Below, piece by piece: positions 1 to 12,600 of a DNA stretch of 64,000 nt. Made by a program: the position numbers and the translations under genes. The notes below the pieces were generated by a model. It was not told where the DNA came from. It ran no database searches and saw only the letters and a program-made list of their open reading frames with translations. Source of the stretch: Ciona savignyi (taxonomy: Eukaryota; Chordata; Ascidiacea; Phlebobranchia; Cionidae); assembly GCA_000149265.1 (NCBI GenBank), contig CH003025.1:333234-397233 (forward strand). Direction: 5' to 3'. Positions within the stretch are counted from its first letter, which is position 1, and each line of letters opens with the position of its first letter.

Positions 1-59
1 CACAACACTTTATATAGGAGATATTAAACGTATTGGGTAAAATAACAAGAAATATAATG

Positions 60-302
60 GTCGCTAGTTAGGCTCCTTGGGCAAGGTACATAGCGAATCC
101 TGCATTCATTAATTAATGGGTTCTACCTTAATAAAGGGAAACGTCTAAATCACAAACAGCACACTGCAATAGCTTTGGTAACCTTATAAGGGGGTTGGTA
201 ATCTAACGATTACCCACGTGATAACGCTGCCTGACAGGATGGCACTGTAATCTGACGATTGCCTTTATTACATCACCTCCTGTGTTTTCGGAGATAAACA
301 TG
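60..302 (+). repeat. tRNA-derived SINE, family A, 5'-truncated copy
   Basis: It matches the 3' two-thirds of the intact copy at 4476-4774: the CCTTGGGCAAGG block, a TTAATGGGTTCTACC block, a CACTGCAATAGCT block and GATAAACATG near the 3' end. It abuts the next copy in opposite orientation with no gap. Confidence 0.75.
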
Positions 303-556
303 TTTATCCCCGTGGATGGGAAAACCAAGGGGGTTATCACACGGGCAATCGCCAGATCACCTCGCGTCCATCATCGGGTTTGTATATGATAGACACGTTC
401 CTTCAATTTGGTAAAACCCATTAATCCGCTGGGATTAGGCAATGTCCGTAAAGTGCCTTGCCCAAGGACACAACCGACTAGCTAGCGACCAGTTTCTCAC
501 CTGCAACCTTTCGATTGAAAGGCGACGCACTTAACCGCTAGACCAACCGGCCGGAC
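303..556 (-). repeat. tRNA-derived SINE, family A, near full length
   Basis: Complement of the 4476-4774 element, with the tRNA-like head (GGTTGGTCTAGCGGTTAAG) at its right end. It forms a tail-to-tail pair with the copy at 60-302. Confidence 0.8.
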
Positions 557-826
557 AAATAAACAAATCAATTGACTTTTTAACCGCTTGGAAGCCCAGA
601 TGACAACGCTATATCTGTCTTGCGTATTTGCAGATTCGGGAGTAAAACTTGAAAATCTGGAATATGTGTTATTGCGGTTATTATGTTTCAGCGGATTTGA
701 CCGGAGCTATAGCTATTGCATTTTGTTGTATTTGCGTGAACTGTTACCCAAACTTATGTAAAACCAGTGAATCATACGGGTTCAGGCAATGGTCCCTGCC
801 TTACGCAAGAAGGCAACCGTTTAGCC

Positions 827-876
827 CAGGGGTGGGCAATTTCTTTAGCCGGCGGGCCATATGTTGCCCATGTCTG
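827..876. mobile_element. Very short hAT-like MITE remnant
   Basis: A 50-bp segment has inverted ends CAGGGGTGGGCAA and, on the complement of the right end, CAGACATGGGCAA. It is flanked by 8-bp near-direct repeats GTTTAGCC (819-826) and GTCTAGCC (877-884). A CAGGGGTG terminus with an 8-bp duplication is typical of hAT elements. The interior is tiny, so this is an internally deleted element or a chance fold. Confidence 0.45.
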
Positions 877-1762
877 GTCTAGCCAGTTGTTGGTTTCGAT
901 TTTTTAACCGTATGGATGCCCGCAGAACCGCTAAAACGCTCTTATTTATTAGAATAATTCATATAACACAAGTATAGTGTGCCCAGTTTGACTATAATTA
1001 AAATTGACAATTATTTCTAATATTGTACAGTTACATATATCTAATAATTTTTAAAATTAAAAACGCAATGTAACTATCAGCTTCACAGTTAACTAACAAA
1101 ATATCAGCGATCACTTAAAAGGCACAATGGTAGAGCCTTAAAAAACATCCAATACGGCTAATACTATCAAACAAAAAACTTTAAATAAATATACTTTAAA
1201 TCTGTAACTCTTTCTCTATACAACTCAACTCTGATTTAAGTGCAGGATTGGATCTTATATTTTTATCACTTTATTTAAAAATCAATGGGGTATTTAGAAA
1301 CCAAAACATGCTTGTAGTGAAATTAAAAATATTAATAAAGGCATTAAGTTTTTTTGAAAAAATAAGAACACTGTGGTAATAATGGACACAATGTGCAATA
1401 ATAATAAGATAGTCTACATAATTAGAAAGTGCAACAGATATTACTCACATTACAGTATAGTACCATAAGAAAATGTTTTTTTACATGATATGCAATGTTA
1501 CTGAAAATTCAACATTATAAGAAATTGCATAAGAATAGAAACAAAGTTGTGCATTATCTTTGAAGAGTTTAAGGTAAACGTAGTTTTTGTGCCAAAATGC
1601 CAATAGAAAACAATGATTAAAAAGTGCAATACTAAAATTGATAGATATAATAAGACACAGTGGCTATATATATATATATGCAGGTGTTTGGTACTTTTAA
1701 CCTCCTTTCTTTTTATTATGACTCCACCTAAAAAAGAGAAAAACCGAACATTTTTTGTTAGA

Positions 1763-2040
1763 ATAGAATAGGATATTCATGTTTATTCCCGTGAATGAAA
1801 AAATCAAGTGGAAAAACACATGGCAATCGTCAGATCACCTTGCATCCATCATCGGGTTATGGAGCTATTGCAGTGGGTATGTGTATAAATCACATCACCT
1901 TTAATTATGTAGAACCATTAAACCTCTGGGTTCAGGCAGTGTCTGTTAAGTGCCTTCCCCAAGGACATACCTGATTAGCCGTTTGATACCTGCAACCCTT
2001 TACCTAAAAGGCTACGCACTAACCCACCAGACTAATCTAT
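1763..2040 (-). repeat. tRNA-derived SINE, family A
   Basis: Near full-length but diverged copy with a GGATA-type tail at its left end. It lies downstream of the last recognised exon of the coiled-coil gene. A short 27-bp-period direct repeat (CTTAAACCTCCA at 2049 and 2076) follows. Confidence 0.75.
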
Positions 2041-2108
2041 CGACCATGCTTAAACCTCCAAATCACAAGGCCATACTTAAACCTCCACACCACACGGACC
2101 CAACTCAC

Positions 2109-5100
2109 CCCTTGCTCCAACATCCTCATCTTCCTGGATCTACGTCGCCTAACTTTCTCCATAAGATCTGCTTCCTGCCTTGCCTTCTCCTCCTCCTTAT
2201 GCTGCTCCATCTCCTGTTTCTGTCGTCCGTACTCCGCCATTATCATGTCCAAGTCACCTGTGAGGAGGGGGGAATAGGATTGGCATGCTTATCTCGGGGG
2301 TGGTAGAACAGTTACAAGATGGGTAAAGATGGAATGATGTGTCAAACTTTTATAAATTTTAATGACTACCTTGAGAGTGCAAGGCCGTTATCACTTGGCA
2401 ATCATCAAATTACCTCTTGCCAAATGTCAGGTTCCAAAGCTATTACAGTGTGCTGAACACGATGGAGACATTTCTACTGTTTTAGTACAACCTATTAATC
2501 CACTGGGTTCAGGCTATGTCCTGCAAATGCTTTGTCCAAAGATACAACTGACTGCCAAGAGTCATTTTCGATTCTTTAGTTTAGTTTAGTTTATTTTTTG
2601 TTTTCACGATGAAAACACGAATCAGGACTCGTGTTAAAAATTTGGAAAACAGGAAAAAAATGGAAAAACGACAGTTGTTAAAACACTTCTAAAATCCAAT
2701 CAATTATTGAGTTTCCGTATATTTTTATGTAGTCGCTAAACCAACATAAAAATAATTAAATAAAAATCGAAAAAATAAATGTTTATAAAAAATTACACTA
2801 AGCCTCAAAAAGGGTGTGGTAAAGCGACCCGTGCTTTCGACTCAACAGCGATGCCGATGAACCAACTGAGCTATGCCGTAGAACCACAGGTATAAGCACA
2901 AAAGTAAACATACCGAAGATCTGGTTGCTGCTGGGTGCAGGAGCAAGTTCTTCCAGTGGAAGTGGAACTGGTGGCGCCAAGTTAATCTGATCTCCTTCTT
3001 CCTGTCAAACAACATAAACTATGAGCGATGTCTGATATAAGCAACTATTCGACCAAAAAATGAATTACTGATAAAGTAAAAATCCTTATATAGTAATTGT
3101 CCTTGGGCAAAGCACTTAACGGACATTGCCCAAGGATTATTGAGTTCTAGCAAATTTAAGGAACGTGTTAATCATACACAACACACTGCAATAGCTCCAG
3201 TAACCTGACGGTGGGCTCGAGGTAATCAAGAGAATATCCAATTCTATCGAATCCTAAAGGAAGCCAACATAGAAAATTAATATACTGTGTGAGCTCACGC
3301 TCTAGCCGACTGTGGCTAAGAGGTGTGAACGACTATGACAGCACATTCCCACCACATTGTCTTTAGCTTGTTGGATCTGTTCGTCCAAATCACCAGCTTC
3401 CTCTACTTCTTCTGCTTCAGCCACAGCTACAGCCACAATGACCTCATTACTTGCCTTTTCATCAACGCCTGCTAATTCTGTTGATTCCGAGGAAAAGAGG
3501 TGGAGTCACTTTAGTCTGACTGAGTAGCTCGGTGGTTAGTAGGTTGCCTTTCTGGGAGTGGCTGCGGGTTCGAAACTGGCCACTGGTCAGTTGTGTCCTT
3601 GAAAAGGACCCCATGCCTACAATCAGGTTATTTAACTATTGCAATGTACGGTTCAACACAGACACTTGTTGGGTACTGGGCTTTAAGGCCCACACTTCTG
3701 GTCATGTTGTGTATGTGGACCAACCCGTACTATTTTTTGTCACTGTGGACCCACCACTACCCCAACTACGTCCGACAGATTAGTCTGGCGGTTTAGTGCA
3801 TCGCCTTTTAGCCGAAGGGTTACAGATACAAAACTGGTAGCTAGCTACTCATTGTGTCCTTCGGCAAGGCACATAACAGACATTGCCTGAACCCAGCTGA
3901 TTAATGGGTTCTACGAAATTAAAGAAACGTGTGACTCATACCCAACACATTGCAAGCTAGGGTAAACAGACAGTGGGTGCATGGTAATCTGACGATTGTC
4001 GGTGTGTTAACCCCCTTGCTTTTTCCACTCACAGAGATAAACATGAAATCTAACATCCTATCCTATTGCAACTACATACGACATACAACGGGCATGATTT
4101 TCCTGACTAATGACGTACATCACTTTCCATTTGCTGGTTTAAAGGCGCCGTCTCAAATAAACCTATACACTTTATTCCAATTATTTTATAGATGGGTTTT
4201 AGCGACTGTTGTTTTGTCATTTTGTCCTTTTTTTATTCATTCATAATAATAATGTTCTTACTGTATATTAGGAAACATAAAAAACGAAACTAAACAAAAA
4301 GCTGAATTACATCCTTAAATAACGATAATAATTAGACCTTAACTATCAAAACTTTAAAAACCATTGTTTTAAACAGTGGACTTGTAATTAATTAGTAATA
4401 ATCCTGGATAAAGGAATAAGTTATTTGTATCCTAGCAGGTTGGGAAATCCTTATTGAAGGATTGGTTTCGTCTTTGTCCGGCCCGGTGGTCTAGCGGTTT
4501 CGTCGCCTTTCAATCGAAAGGTTGCAGGTGCAAAACTGGCAGCTAGCTAGTCGGTTGTGTCCTTGGGCAAGGCACTTTACGGACATTGCCTGATCCCAGC
4601 GGATTAATGGGTTCTACCAAATTGAAGGAATGTGTCTATCATATACAACCCACTGCAATAGCTCCGGTAACCCGACGATGGGCGCGAGGTGATCTGACGA
4701 TTGCCCGTGTGATAACCCCCTAGGTTTTCCCATTCACGGGGATAAACATGAATATCCTATCCTATCCTATCCTTATTCATTTTTGCCTTAGATCAAATTA
4801 GGAGCAAGTGAACAAATCATCATGTGGGTACATGAAAAGGTAAAACCAGTAAAATATTTCATTGTTTTAAAACATCTGGTAGAAATAAATTTCTTTTTTA
4901 TTGTTGATCCAAAATAAAGAAATGTACTTCTTTCGAAACAGCCACAAAATAGTGAATTATTTTACTGGTTGTTAACTTATACTGCAATAAAAAGTGGTGA
5001 TTATATAATCACATATAGGTCCTATATAGGGTCTTTTCCACATCACAATACTCCACACTCCTGTATTATTACCGTTGTCAAATACAATTTTTTTCCCCGT

Positions 5101-8100
5101 TTCTGTCTCCACCTTTTCAGTCATCAGTCTCATTCTCTCCCGTCGTAGTGCCTGACTACACTCCCTGGTTTGCATGTTTGATTCTCTCAGATCGTTGCTG
5201 ATTTTCTCTCGGATCACCTTACAAAGAAATATTAAAGTCACTATAAAAAAATATGAAACACAAATTATGAATATTAGCTTAGATTTTAGATTTGGTGGCC
5301 GTGTCCGCTATATATTAAAATATAGTCTATTTTTTAAATGACGTGTTTTAATGACCGTTCGTTTTGCCGTCTTTTCCTGTCCCTTTGTCATGATTTGATT
5401 TATTTTCCATTTTTAACTGGGGCAAAAAGTAAATAAATCTAACTGGATAAAACTTACAGTATCGACCCACTTTACTAGCAGTTGTGACCTTGCGGCTGTA
5501 GTTCTGAATACGTTAAATGCATGGGCATGTCTTTCACGGGACAACCCATCTATATAGATGTAGCTGATTGCTCTGTTTAGTGTCGCAACCTGTTTAATAT
5601 GCTTGGTTATTGTAATATGATAGCATATCGGGTGTGTGATACGCCTGAACACTCCGTTTTCGGATGATTAAAATTGTGCCTAGTTATTTAGGTAATTATT
5701 TACCTTCTTTACTGCAGTAACCTATCAGTAAAGAGTCCAAATGCTCAGCTTGGTGAAAAATTTCATTTTCAGCTAAATGATTGTAAGATCGAAACTAGCA
5801 GCCACCTATTAAGATGTATGCTTACCTATTAGGATGTACACACAACCAAAATCTTCTATAAAAAATTAAAAGAAAAATAGGAATTATATCAAGAGACAGA
5901 TGCACACACGGTCCATCTGTTTTGGACTAAAATAAGGTTCATACATGGAGGGGTTCACCTATCTGATCAGTTTCTATATGAGCAGATTATACATTCAGTA
6001 TTTATAAACTACAATAAACAAGTTGCACAGAGGGACAATAAACAATGACTGATAGCATTTGCTACAAACCAGATAAGGCAATTGTTACGCACCAAACCCT
6101 CATCAAACTGACCTCATTGGGGTCGCAGTAAGGCAAGTTAACCGGATGAAAGTATCGATGAGAGGAACTCAGGTTCCGTGAGGCAGCCAACAGGTAGTGG
6201 CGGGCGTCCGTGATGACTTGCACACGAAGCATCTGATACCTTTATTGTGGTCGTGTCATTAGGTATGTATTGTCATGGGAAAAAGATTTAAAACCTGTAG
6301 ATTTATGGGTTGTATCAAAACAAAAAAAAACTACTCTTAGGATAGGATAGGATAGAATATTCATGTTTATCCACAAGTATGGAAAACTCAAAGGGGGTTA
6401 ACACACGGGCAATCGTCAGATCACCTCGCGCCCACCGTCAGATACCGAAGCTATTGCAGTGTTCTACTTATATAAAACATACTTCAGTATCTTCAGTAAA
6501 CCGACAGTACAAACAACAGAATCTGATAATTGCGGTGTGATAACACCCATTACATTTTACAATCCATGTGGAAAAAACATGAATGTCCAATCCTATAGCC
6601 TTTAAACCAAAATAGTATGGTAATAAAAACTCTGAAGACATACAAAGGAGTAGCAGGAATATGTCCAATGTCGATCCAACGCTTGCAGGCAAAGTCGAGT
6701 TGTTTCTGGGAAGTTTCCACCAGACTCTGGCAACATAGAATATAATGTTTATGTTGGTTAAAACAGAATAGCCATTTGGAAGGGGAAAGTATTAAATTTT
6801 TTGACTATTACAGTTTAACTGATCAAAACACTTGAAATTGTTTTAGATTTAATCATTAATTCAATATCAAAACTAATTAGCTTATTTTTAATCCAAGATT
6901 ATATTTCATCATAGATTTAATCAAAAACCTAATCCATTCACACTTTTTTTTCACCTTTGCATTTTTCCAATGTTGCATAGTGAGATTGATTCTCTGGTTC
7001 TTTTTATTCAATTTATCAAGGTTTTGCTCCAGTTTGTCTTCTTCACTGCTGCCGTACACTCCTCCAAATGCCAATTCTATCCCGAGAACAAAATTTTTTA
7101 AAGCCACACAGCTGGATGGTGCAGTGGTTTGTACAACATGTACTTTTCAGTTGAATCCCTGATTCAAATCTCACTCTATGCTAGTAAACTCACAAGGTGT
7201 CTGCTTGCGCTAACCTGGCACAAAACAAGACCACATGCTCAGTCGATTAATGTTACCCAAGTGGACCAATGGGTTGAACTAAAACAAAAGCAATTCCTCT
7301 ACATGTAAAGTTCGCTGCAAATGCAAGAGGTTCACACAACTGAGGATAATAACGAGTATACTACCACACAGCGGACAATTGTAAAAGAAACAAACCAAGA
7401 ATCTGGTCCTGCTCATTATATAGCTTCATCAGTTCATCTCGGTCTGCCTTCAACGTTTTCATATCATCGGTGATACGTGTCAAGTCCACTCGCAAAGACT
7501 GCAACCTCTTCTCGCAGTCTTCTAACTCAGATTTTGCTTGAACAAATTCCTAAAGCATGGTGTGGGGTGAGATGGATAAGCAGACATTGTGAAGGGAGGA
7601 TATTAGAATTAATGTGCAGAGAATTTAACATAAAAAAACACATAAATTAAAAAAAGTGTCCCCATAAGCATCACTTAATATAGATTTTTGTTACCGACAT
7701 TGCACAAATGCACACACACCTCTTCCTGCTGGGACATCTGTTTATTATAAAGCTCCTGGGTGCTGAAGTATTTTACAAGAGAGTCCAGTCGCTTTATCTC
7801 TTCAAGTTCCGCATTCTCTGCATTGCTGGGTGATAGGGCATCCCTTTAAGTGGGGTCCGCATGGGTTAGTTCATGGTTAGTGCAATAGGTCAGTTGATGG
7901 CAAGGAAAAAATTAGTTGAACACTGATATAATATCCTGGCATTTTAAAAGATCTTATAACATTAGATAGGATATGATACTTATGAGCTATTTTGTAAATC
8001 TTAAGGGAAAACATAAGGTGCTTTATCACATAGTTTATCGTCAGATTACCTAGTACGCACTGTCAGGTTACCTATTGCATTGAGTTGAATATGATGAAGA

Positions 8101-9672
8101 TATTATAACACATTAATCTACTAGGTAACCTGACAGTGCGTATGTTGGCTTTGCCATGCCGCTAAGTTTCTTGCCAGCTATTGGTTGATACAGACTGTTC
8201 GGCAATAATATTCAAGTAACTGTTTATTGACAGTTAAATGTGTTGTTATGTATGTTTCTGTTTTAAGGGTGCTTGTGTTGCATTTTTGTATAAATGTGTG
8301 TTGAGTTTTGTTAAAACATCACAAGATAAAATTGTATTTCTTTAATAGTTTGTAGTTAGTTTTGCACACTTACTTTAAACACCAAGCAGGTTATAGAGTA
8401 AGACACATTAACTAAATATAAAAAAATGTGAAGAAGATTTTTTTTTAAACTGAAAACACTGCTTTCATTTTTACCAACTGTTAAGTACGGTAACTAAAAG
8501 TACATATATATGAATATATACCAAAATGAAATTTTTTTTTAAAACAGTGCAACTGTAATACACATGTAAGTACATTCAATTTAATTCGGTAAAATCAAAT
8601 TTTCAATTCTAAATAAAAAAATTTTAAATCTAACATTGTTTTAAAAACATAATTTTGTAAAAAGACTTTTGTAAAAACCAATATAGATAAAACAATTGAC
8701 ACCTGCAGAGGTTGTTAGCAAGCTATGGTTTTATTAACTTTGAAAGTAAAATGGTAGTTGGAAAGTCTGTATGTTGTCGTTATTATATTTTAGTTTGAAA
8801 ATTTCCAACTGAGAGATTAGAACCCCAAAAAATTGTCTCTTACATTTTATTTTTAATCTCTTACGTTTTATCTTAAATCTCTTACGTTTTATTTTAAATT
8901 TCTTACGTTTTATTTTGCAATTCTTTGAACTTTTGTGTGAGAGTTATCAGCTCTCTTTCTATTTCCTCTTGCTGTCGTTGTTTCTCGTTGTACGTAACCA
9001 TGATGTTCTTTCTCTCTAGCTCGGTGATCACAACTCCGATAGATTCAAAGTTCCTCACCATATCTTCTGTTATCTCCTGATTGAGTTGATTTTTGAATAT
9101 ATTGGATTATTTGTTTCTTAGCTTTTATTAGAAAGATACACCATTTTATAACATTATTCGGTAGAAATGGAAAAATACAGCAAAGCGTTAAAGCTTGTCA
9201 TTATAAAACATTGAAAATAGATAGAGCTTAATAGGGTGCTTTTATTTTTTATTTTCTTTAAAACACTTTTTTTGTTCAATCGATAAAACCTTTTTAATTT
9301 CAATAAAAACACAGAAAAAGTTGGATAAATAACAATTGCAAAGAGTGTATCGTTAAATAAATAAAAAATGTTAAAACTAACCACTTTTGGTTTGGGGGGT
9401 GGAGCTGGAACATACATTGGCACAGGAACTGGTACTGGCACCGGCGGTACCGGGTGATGTGGCACCGGCGGTACCGGGTGATGTGGCACCGGCGGTACCG
9501 GGTGATGTGGCACCGGCGGTACTGGGTGATGTGGTACCGGTACAGTGGTTTTCACCACTCCTGTCTGAAATGTTTGCGGGTACGATACTCGAACATTTCC
9601 AAATTGTTGCTGTGCTTGGCCGAATGACCGGTCGAACTCCTGAGTAATAGTTTGACTGGACCCACATCCCAT
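2109..9672 (-). CDS. Coiled-coil protein with acylation-type N-terminus and Pro-rich repeats
   Basis: Family not recognised. Twelve exons join in phase: 9672-9382, 9076-8907, 7825-7720, 7549-7396, 7076-6955, 6726-6631, 6232-6113, 5589-5458, 5217-5073, 3477-3356, 3001-2914 and 2257-2109, giving 565 codons. The start MGCGSS fits N-myristoylation (Gly2, Ser6) with a palmitoylatable Cys3, which suggests membrane anchoring. Residues 45-76 hold four copies of an eight-residue PHHPVPPV unit, then PV repeats. Exons 2-5 and 12 are rich in E, K, Q, L and R with heptad-like spacing (coiled coil). Exons 6-9 look globular, exon 10 is acidic and exon 11 Pro-rich. The exon 6 donor is weak. Exon 12 ends at a good donor (GTGAGT), so the 3' part probably lies further left or outside the window; I could not find it. 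Reading through that donor adds about 23 residues before a stop. Confidence 0.72.
2372..2565 (-). repeat. Diverged family A SINE
   Basis: Retains the order of the GCTATTACAGTGTG, CCTATTAATCC and GGTTCAGGC blocks in the minus orientation. It lies in the intron between exons 12 and 11 of the coiled-coil gene. Confidence 0.6.
3096..3232 (+). repeat. Family A SINE fragment
   Basis: Central part of the element (TTGGGCAAAGCACTTAACGG through a GCAATAGCTCC block), in the intron between exons 11 and 10 of the coiled-coil gene. Confidence 0.65.
3514..4062 (+). repeat. Two adjacent tRNA-headed SINE copies
   Basis: The first part (about 3514-3770) has a tRNA-like head with a TGCGGGTTCGAAAC B-box-like motif and a diverged body. 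The second (about 3775-4062) is a standard family A copy starting near GATTAGTCTGGCGG. Both lie in the intron between exons 10 and 9 of the coiled-coil gene. Confidence 0.65.
4476..4774 (+). repeat. tRNA-derived SINE, family A, intact reference copy
   Basis: Best plus-strand copy, about 300 bp. It has a tRNA-like head (GGTGGTCTAGCGG as A-box region; AAAGGTTGCAGGTGCAAAAC as B-box region), a conserved body and a (TATCC)n tail. This layout is that of a Pol III-derived SINE, mobilised in trans by a LINE. No LINE is visible in the window. Confidence 0.85.
6336..6598. repeat. Head-to-head pair of family A SINE 3' halves
   Basis: About 6336-6465 is a minus copy with its GGATA tail at the left; about 6495-6598 is a plus copy ending in CCAATCCTAT. 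Together they form an imperfect inverted repeat 33 bp from the end of exon 6 (6631) of the coiled-coil gene. Confidence 0.65.
7962..8142. repeat. Degenerate SINE with perfect 20-bp inverted arms
   Basis: A worn minus-strand family A copy ends in an inverted repeat. Arm 8054-8073 (TACGCACTGTCAGGTTACCT) is the exact complement of 8123-8142, with a 49-nt loop. It lies in the intron between exons 3 and 2 of the coiled-coil gene. Confidence 0.7.
8839..8911 (-). repeat. 21-bp tandem repeat carrying a splice donor
   Basis: Four copies with an exact 21-bp period begin at plus positions 8839, 8860, 8881 and 8902. Read on the minus strand, each contains AAAACGTAAGA or a one-base variant, the 5' splice site of exon 2 of the coiled-coil gene. 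Only the donor nearest the exon (exon end 8907) keeps the frame open; using the next one brings an immediate TAA. Confidence 0.85.
9437..9540 (-). repeat. 24-bp coding minisatellite (PHHPVPPV x4)
   Basis: Four near-identical tandem 24-bp units built around GGCACCGGCGGTACCGGGTG lie in exon 1 of the coiled-coil gene. Each encodes eight residues, so copy-number change keeps the frame. GC content is much higher than in the surrounding DNA. Open frames on the opposite strand here are by-products of the repeat. Confidence 0.9.
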
Positions 9673-12600
9673 AATGAGATGTTTTATGTTATACCTAGCC
9701 TATTTTCCTTGATTTATTTGGTTTAGTTATTACCAATGGTTTGTTGGTAGGTAATGGGTTAAACTATCACAAACAGGCATATATGTTCCAGTGTGACCCG
9801 GAATTAGAATTTTTGATGAGAAATTGTGTGCGCAAAAGGTTAAAGACACACACCGTAAGCCACAAATAATTAGCAGTATGACGTAACCAACATTTGTGCT
9901 GTAAAAGGACGGTGCTGGGTGTGTTTACAGAGTAAATGCATACATAATTCTATCGGGTGCCATTGCAACTTCTTGTACATGACTTTCTGCTTCAGCTCTA
10001 GTATAAATTTTTTAGTTTACTTGCGTGTACCATTTACTTTAGTTTAGGTAATCAGCCAGGGGTATTTTTAAGCGACACAATCGACCACTAGTGAACAGTT
10101 TTAATCCTGCAAATTTTCTGAAAGGCGACATATCCACCAAGCTATTCAGCCGGCTTACACGATGAAGATAACTATAAAGCAAATAAGCAAGCACCATAAA
10201 TAAAGAGGACAAAACTATTTTAGGTTGAGGTTAATAAAAAGTTTAGATTGGGGCTATGTTACAATCTTGTTTATCTCCTTTTATGCAACCTCTTTTTTAT
10301 TTAGTAGTGTCCCATAAACAGTTGAAAAAAATGTACACATTAAGTGGTTTAACGTTAGGAAAATTTAATTATTTAAAAAATGTAAAAGAAAAATACTCTC
10401 ATATTCAGCGAAACTTTCCAATTGATAAATTTGCTTTTAGGCGTCCCGTGATAGCGTGGCGTTTCCAAGGTGATGTTTTATTATATACTTTGGAGAAGTG
10501 ACACATTTATTTTCGTCCCCTAAAAAACGATTGTAAAAAAGACTGTGGAAGGTAGTTATTATTGCACAGTACAAAATAAATTATTGCGTGAAATGCACAT
10601 TTTACTTATTTTTCTTCTAACTCATGCTAACATAATTAGACATACATTACCCGACTGCAACCACAGTTTACAAATTAGTTTTTGTAAACCATAAAATATA
10701 TTGTATTGCAAAATAAAATGGACGAAAAAGTTTGTTGTGTGAGGTGAAACCATAAAATAAAAAAAATCTATAATCCAACTAGCCCCAATGACCACGCACA
10801 CCGCGCACGATGTTTGTAAAGTTTTTGCCAGTTCATGCGCTCTTGCAGCCAAAAGGTTGTTAAATCAAAACCAGCAACTGGTTGTAGACGGGTTCCCTTC
10901 ATCGAGGCACTTTAACAAGGGTGGACGCGTGGTGATCTGTCGGATTAAATACAATTATAAATTATGATTTTTTTAATACTGCTGAATAATGGCAAATACA
11001 CAGTTAAAATTTAATTACTGCAAAAATTACTTAAAAGTTGTGTAATGGCTACTTTAAATTTGGAGCAATAAAGTTACAAAACAAAACAAAAGCATAAACG
11101 ATATATAATAATAAAAACTGTCAATCCAAACGTACCTCTAAAATACAAAAAGAAAAAAATTGTTCGTCAGCGACAATTAGATGTTAAATTATGTTTTGCA
11201 GAGTGGATTTTGGGCACGAGAGTCAGCATATTTTTATTGTTTTTTTTAACGGAGCCAAGTTTCAAAACCAGAAAGAACTCGTTATTGGGGCCGGTTTTCT
11301 ACAGGTTGGTGTATGTATTAGACCTAACAAACCACTGCGTCGGCGAAAACGATTCAATAACTGTTGTGTAATGGCGAAGTCTTGCGGATCAGGATGCATT
11401 ACAGTCGTTAGTTTTGCTTGAGAAACACAAGTATTTAAAATCTTTATAATAAACATTCTAAATTTAACAATGAGCTTCGGTTTAAAACCTACGCATATGT
11501 TGATAAATTGGAACATAGTCTTTAACATTCAGTCACCTCAGTTCTTATCAGTGTGATATCAAATCTTACTGAGCAACAACAAAGGACCTTTTTGTCTTTT
11601 TTCATCGAGTTTTTATTAGTACTGAATAGTAATCTGACCTTGCAGGTTTACTATAAACATGGTAATCAAAGACAAAATCTTTTAAGCGTATGCCTATAGG
11701 CAAAAGAATTCAAGTTAATAAAATATATCTTATGAATAAAAATACGAAACAAAATAACCACCAAGACATTGCACTTAGCATTAGATTAATTATGATAGCT
11801 GAAAACAGTTTGAAGGCTTTAAATTTAAGGACTGGGCAAATGTTTTACCACTTTACGTGACTAGATGGCTGTGGCCGAATAAAAGCGAACGATGTATTCA
11901 TATACAGACCACATAAAAAACGTCTCAGTAACGGACCCAATGCGGATTTAACACATTGCCCCCATCTCCATAAATCATTATACCATTATTAACCAAAGAC
12001 AAAATATTTGGGGGTGACATAAGCCTAGCCAAATATATTCCAGTTAGTAAAACTATATCATAAATAAAAAAAACGAAGCATAAAAACGCGAAGTAAGATG
12101 TTCCACTCGGCCGTAAATCATTAAACGAGTTTGAAAATGGCTAGAAGGCGCTGTCGAGTGGGCGAATGGTGAATAACTGTTCTTCCGATAATGTTAAATG
12201 CCAGTGAAATAACAATTAAAATTACAAAGTATATTAAGTAAATCACATTATATAATTGCAAGTGGGGAAAATTTGTTTGCATAAAGGGAATAAGACAGAC
12301 CAAGGAATTGCATAAATGTATATGATGTCACCAGTGGCTTGAAACATTCTGCATGATTATCTCTAACGTCATTTAGTATTCGTCAGAAAATAAACATCTG
12401 TATTCGTCAGAATGATTCGCTACACAGGCGGGTTACCGGAGCTATATGCGGAACACGATAAAGACGTTGCTCTTAGTTTATATGTAACCCATTTATCAAC
12501 TTTATTCAAGCAAAGTGACTTGTCCAAAGACACAACCAACTAGTTTTTTTTACGCAAAGGTGGGCGCAAGAAAATAGGACAATTACTCGTGTAAGAGCAC

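Noticed and set aside
9387-9647. 86-codon frame on the plus strand rich in Ala, Val, Pro and Gly
   Set aside because: It is the antisense of the 24-bp coding repeat in exon 1 of the coiled-coil gene; the repeat keeps several frames open.
10256-10501. 81-codon plus-strand frame right of the coiled-coil gene
   Set aside because: Composition is typical of AT-rich intergenic DNA; no motif or linked exon.
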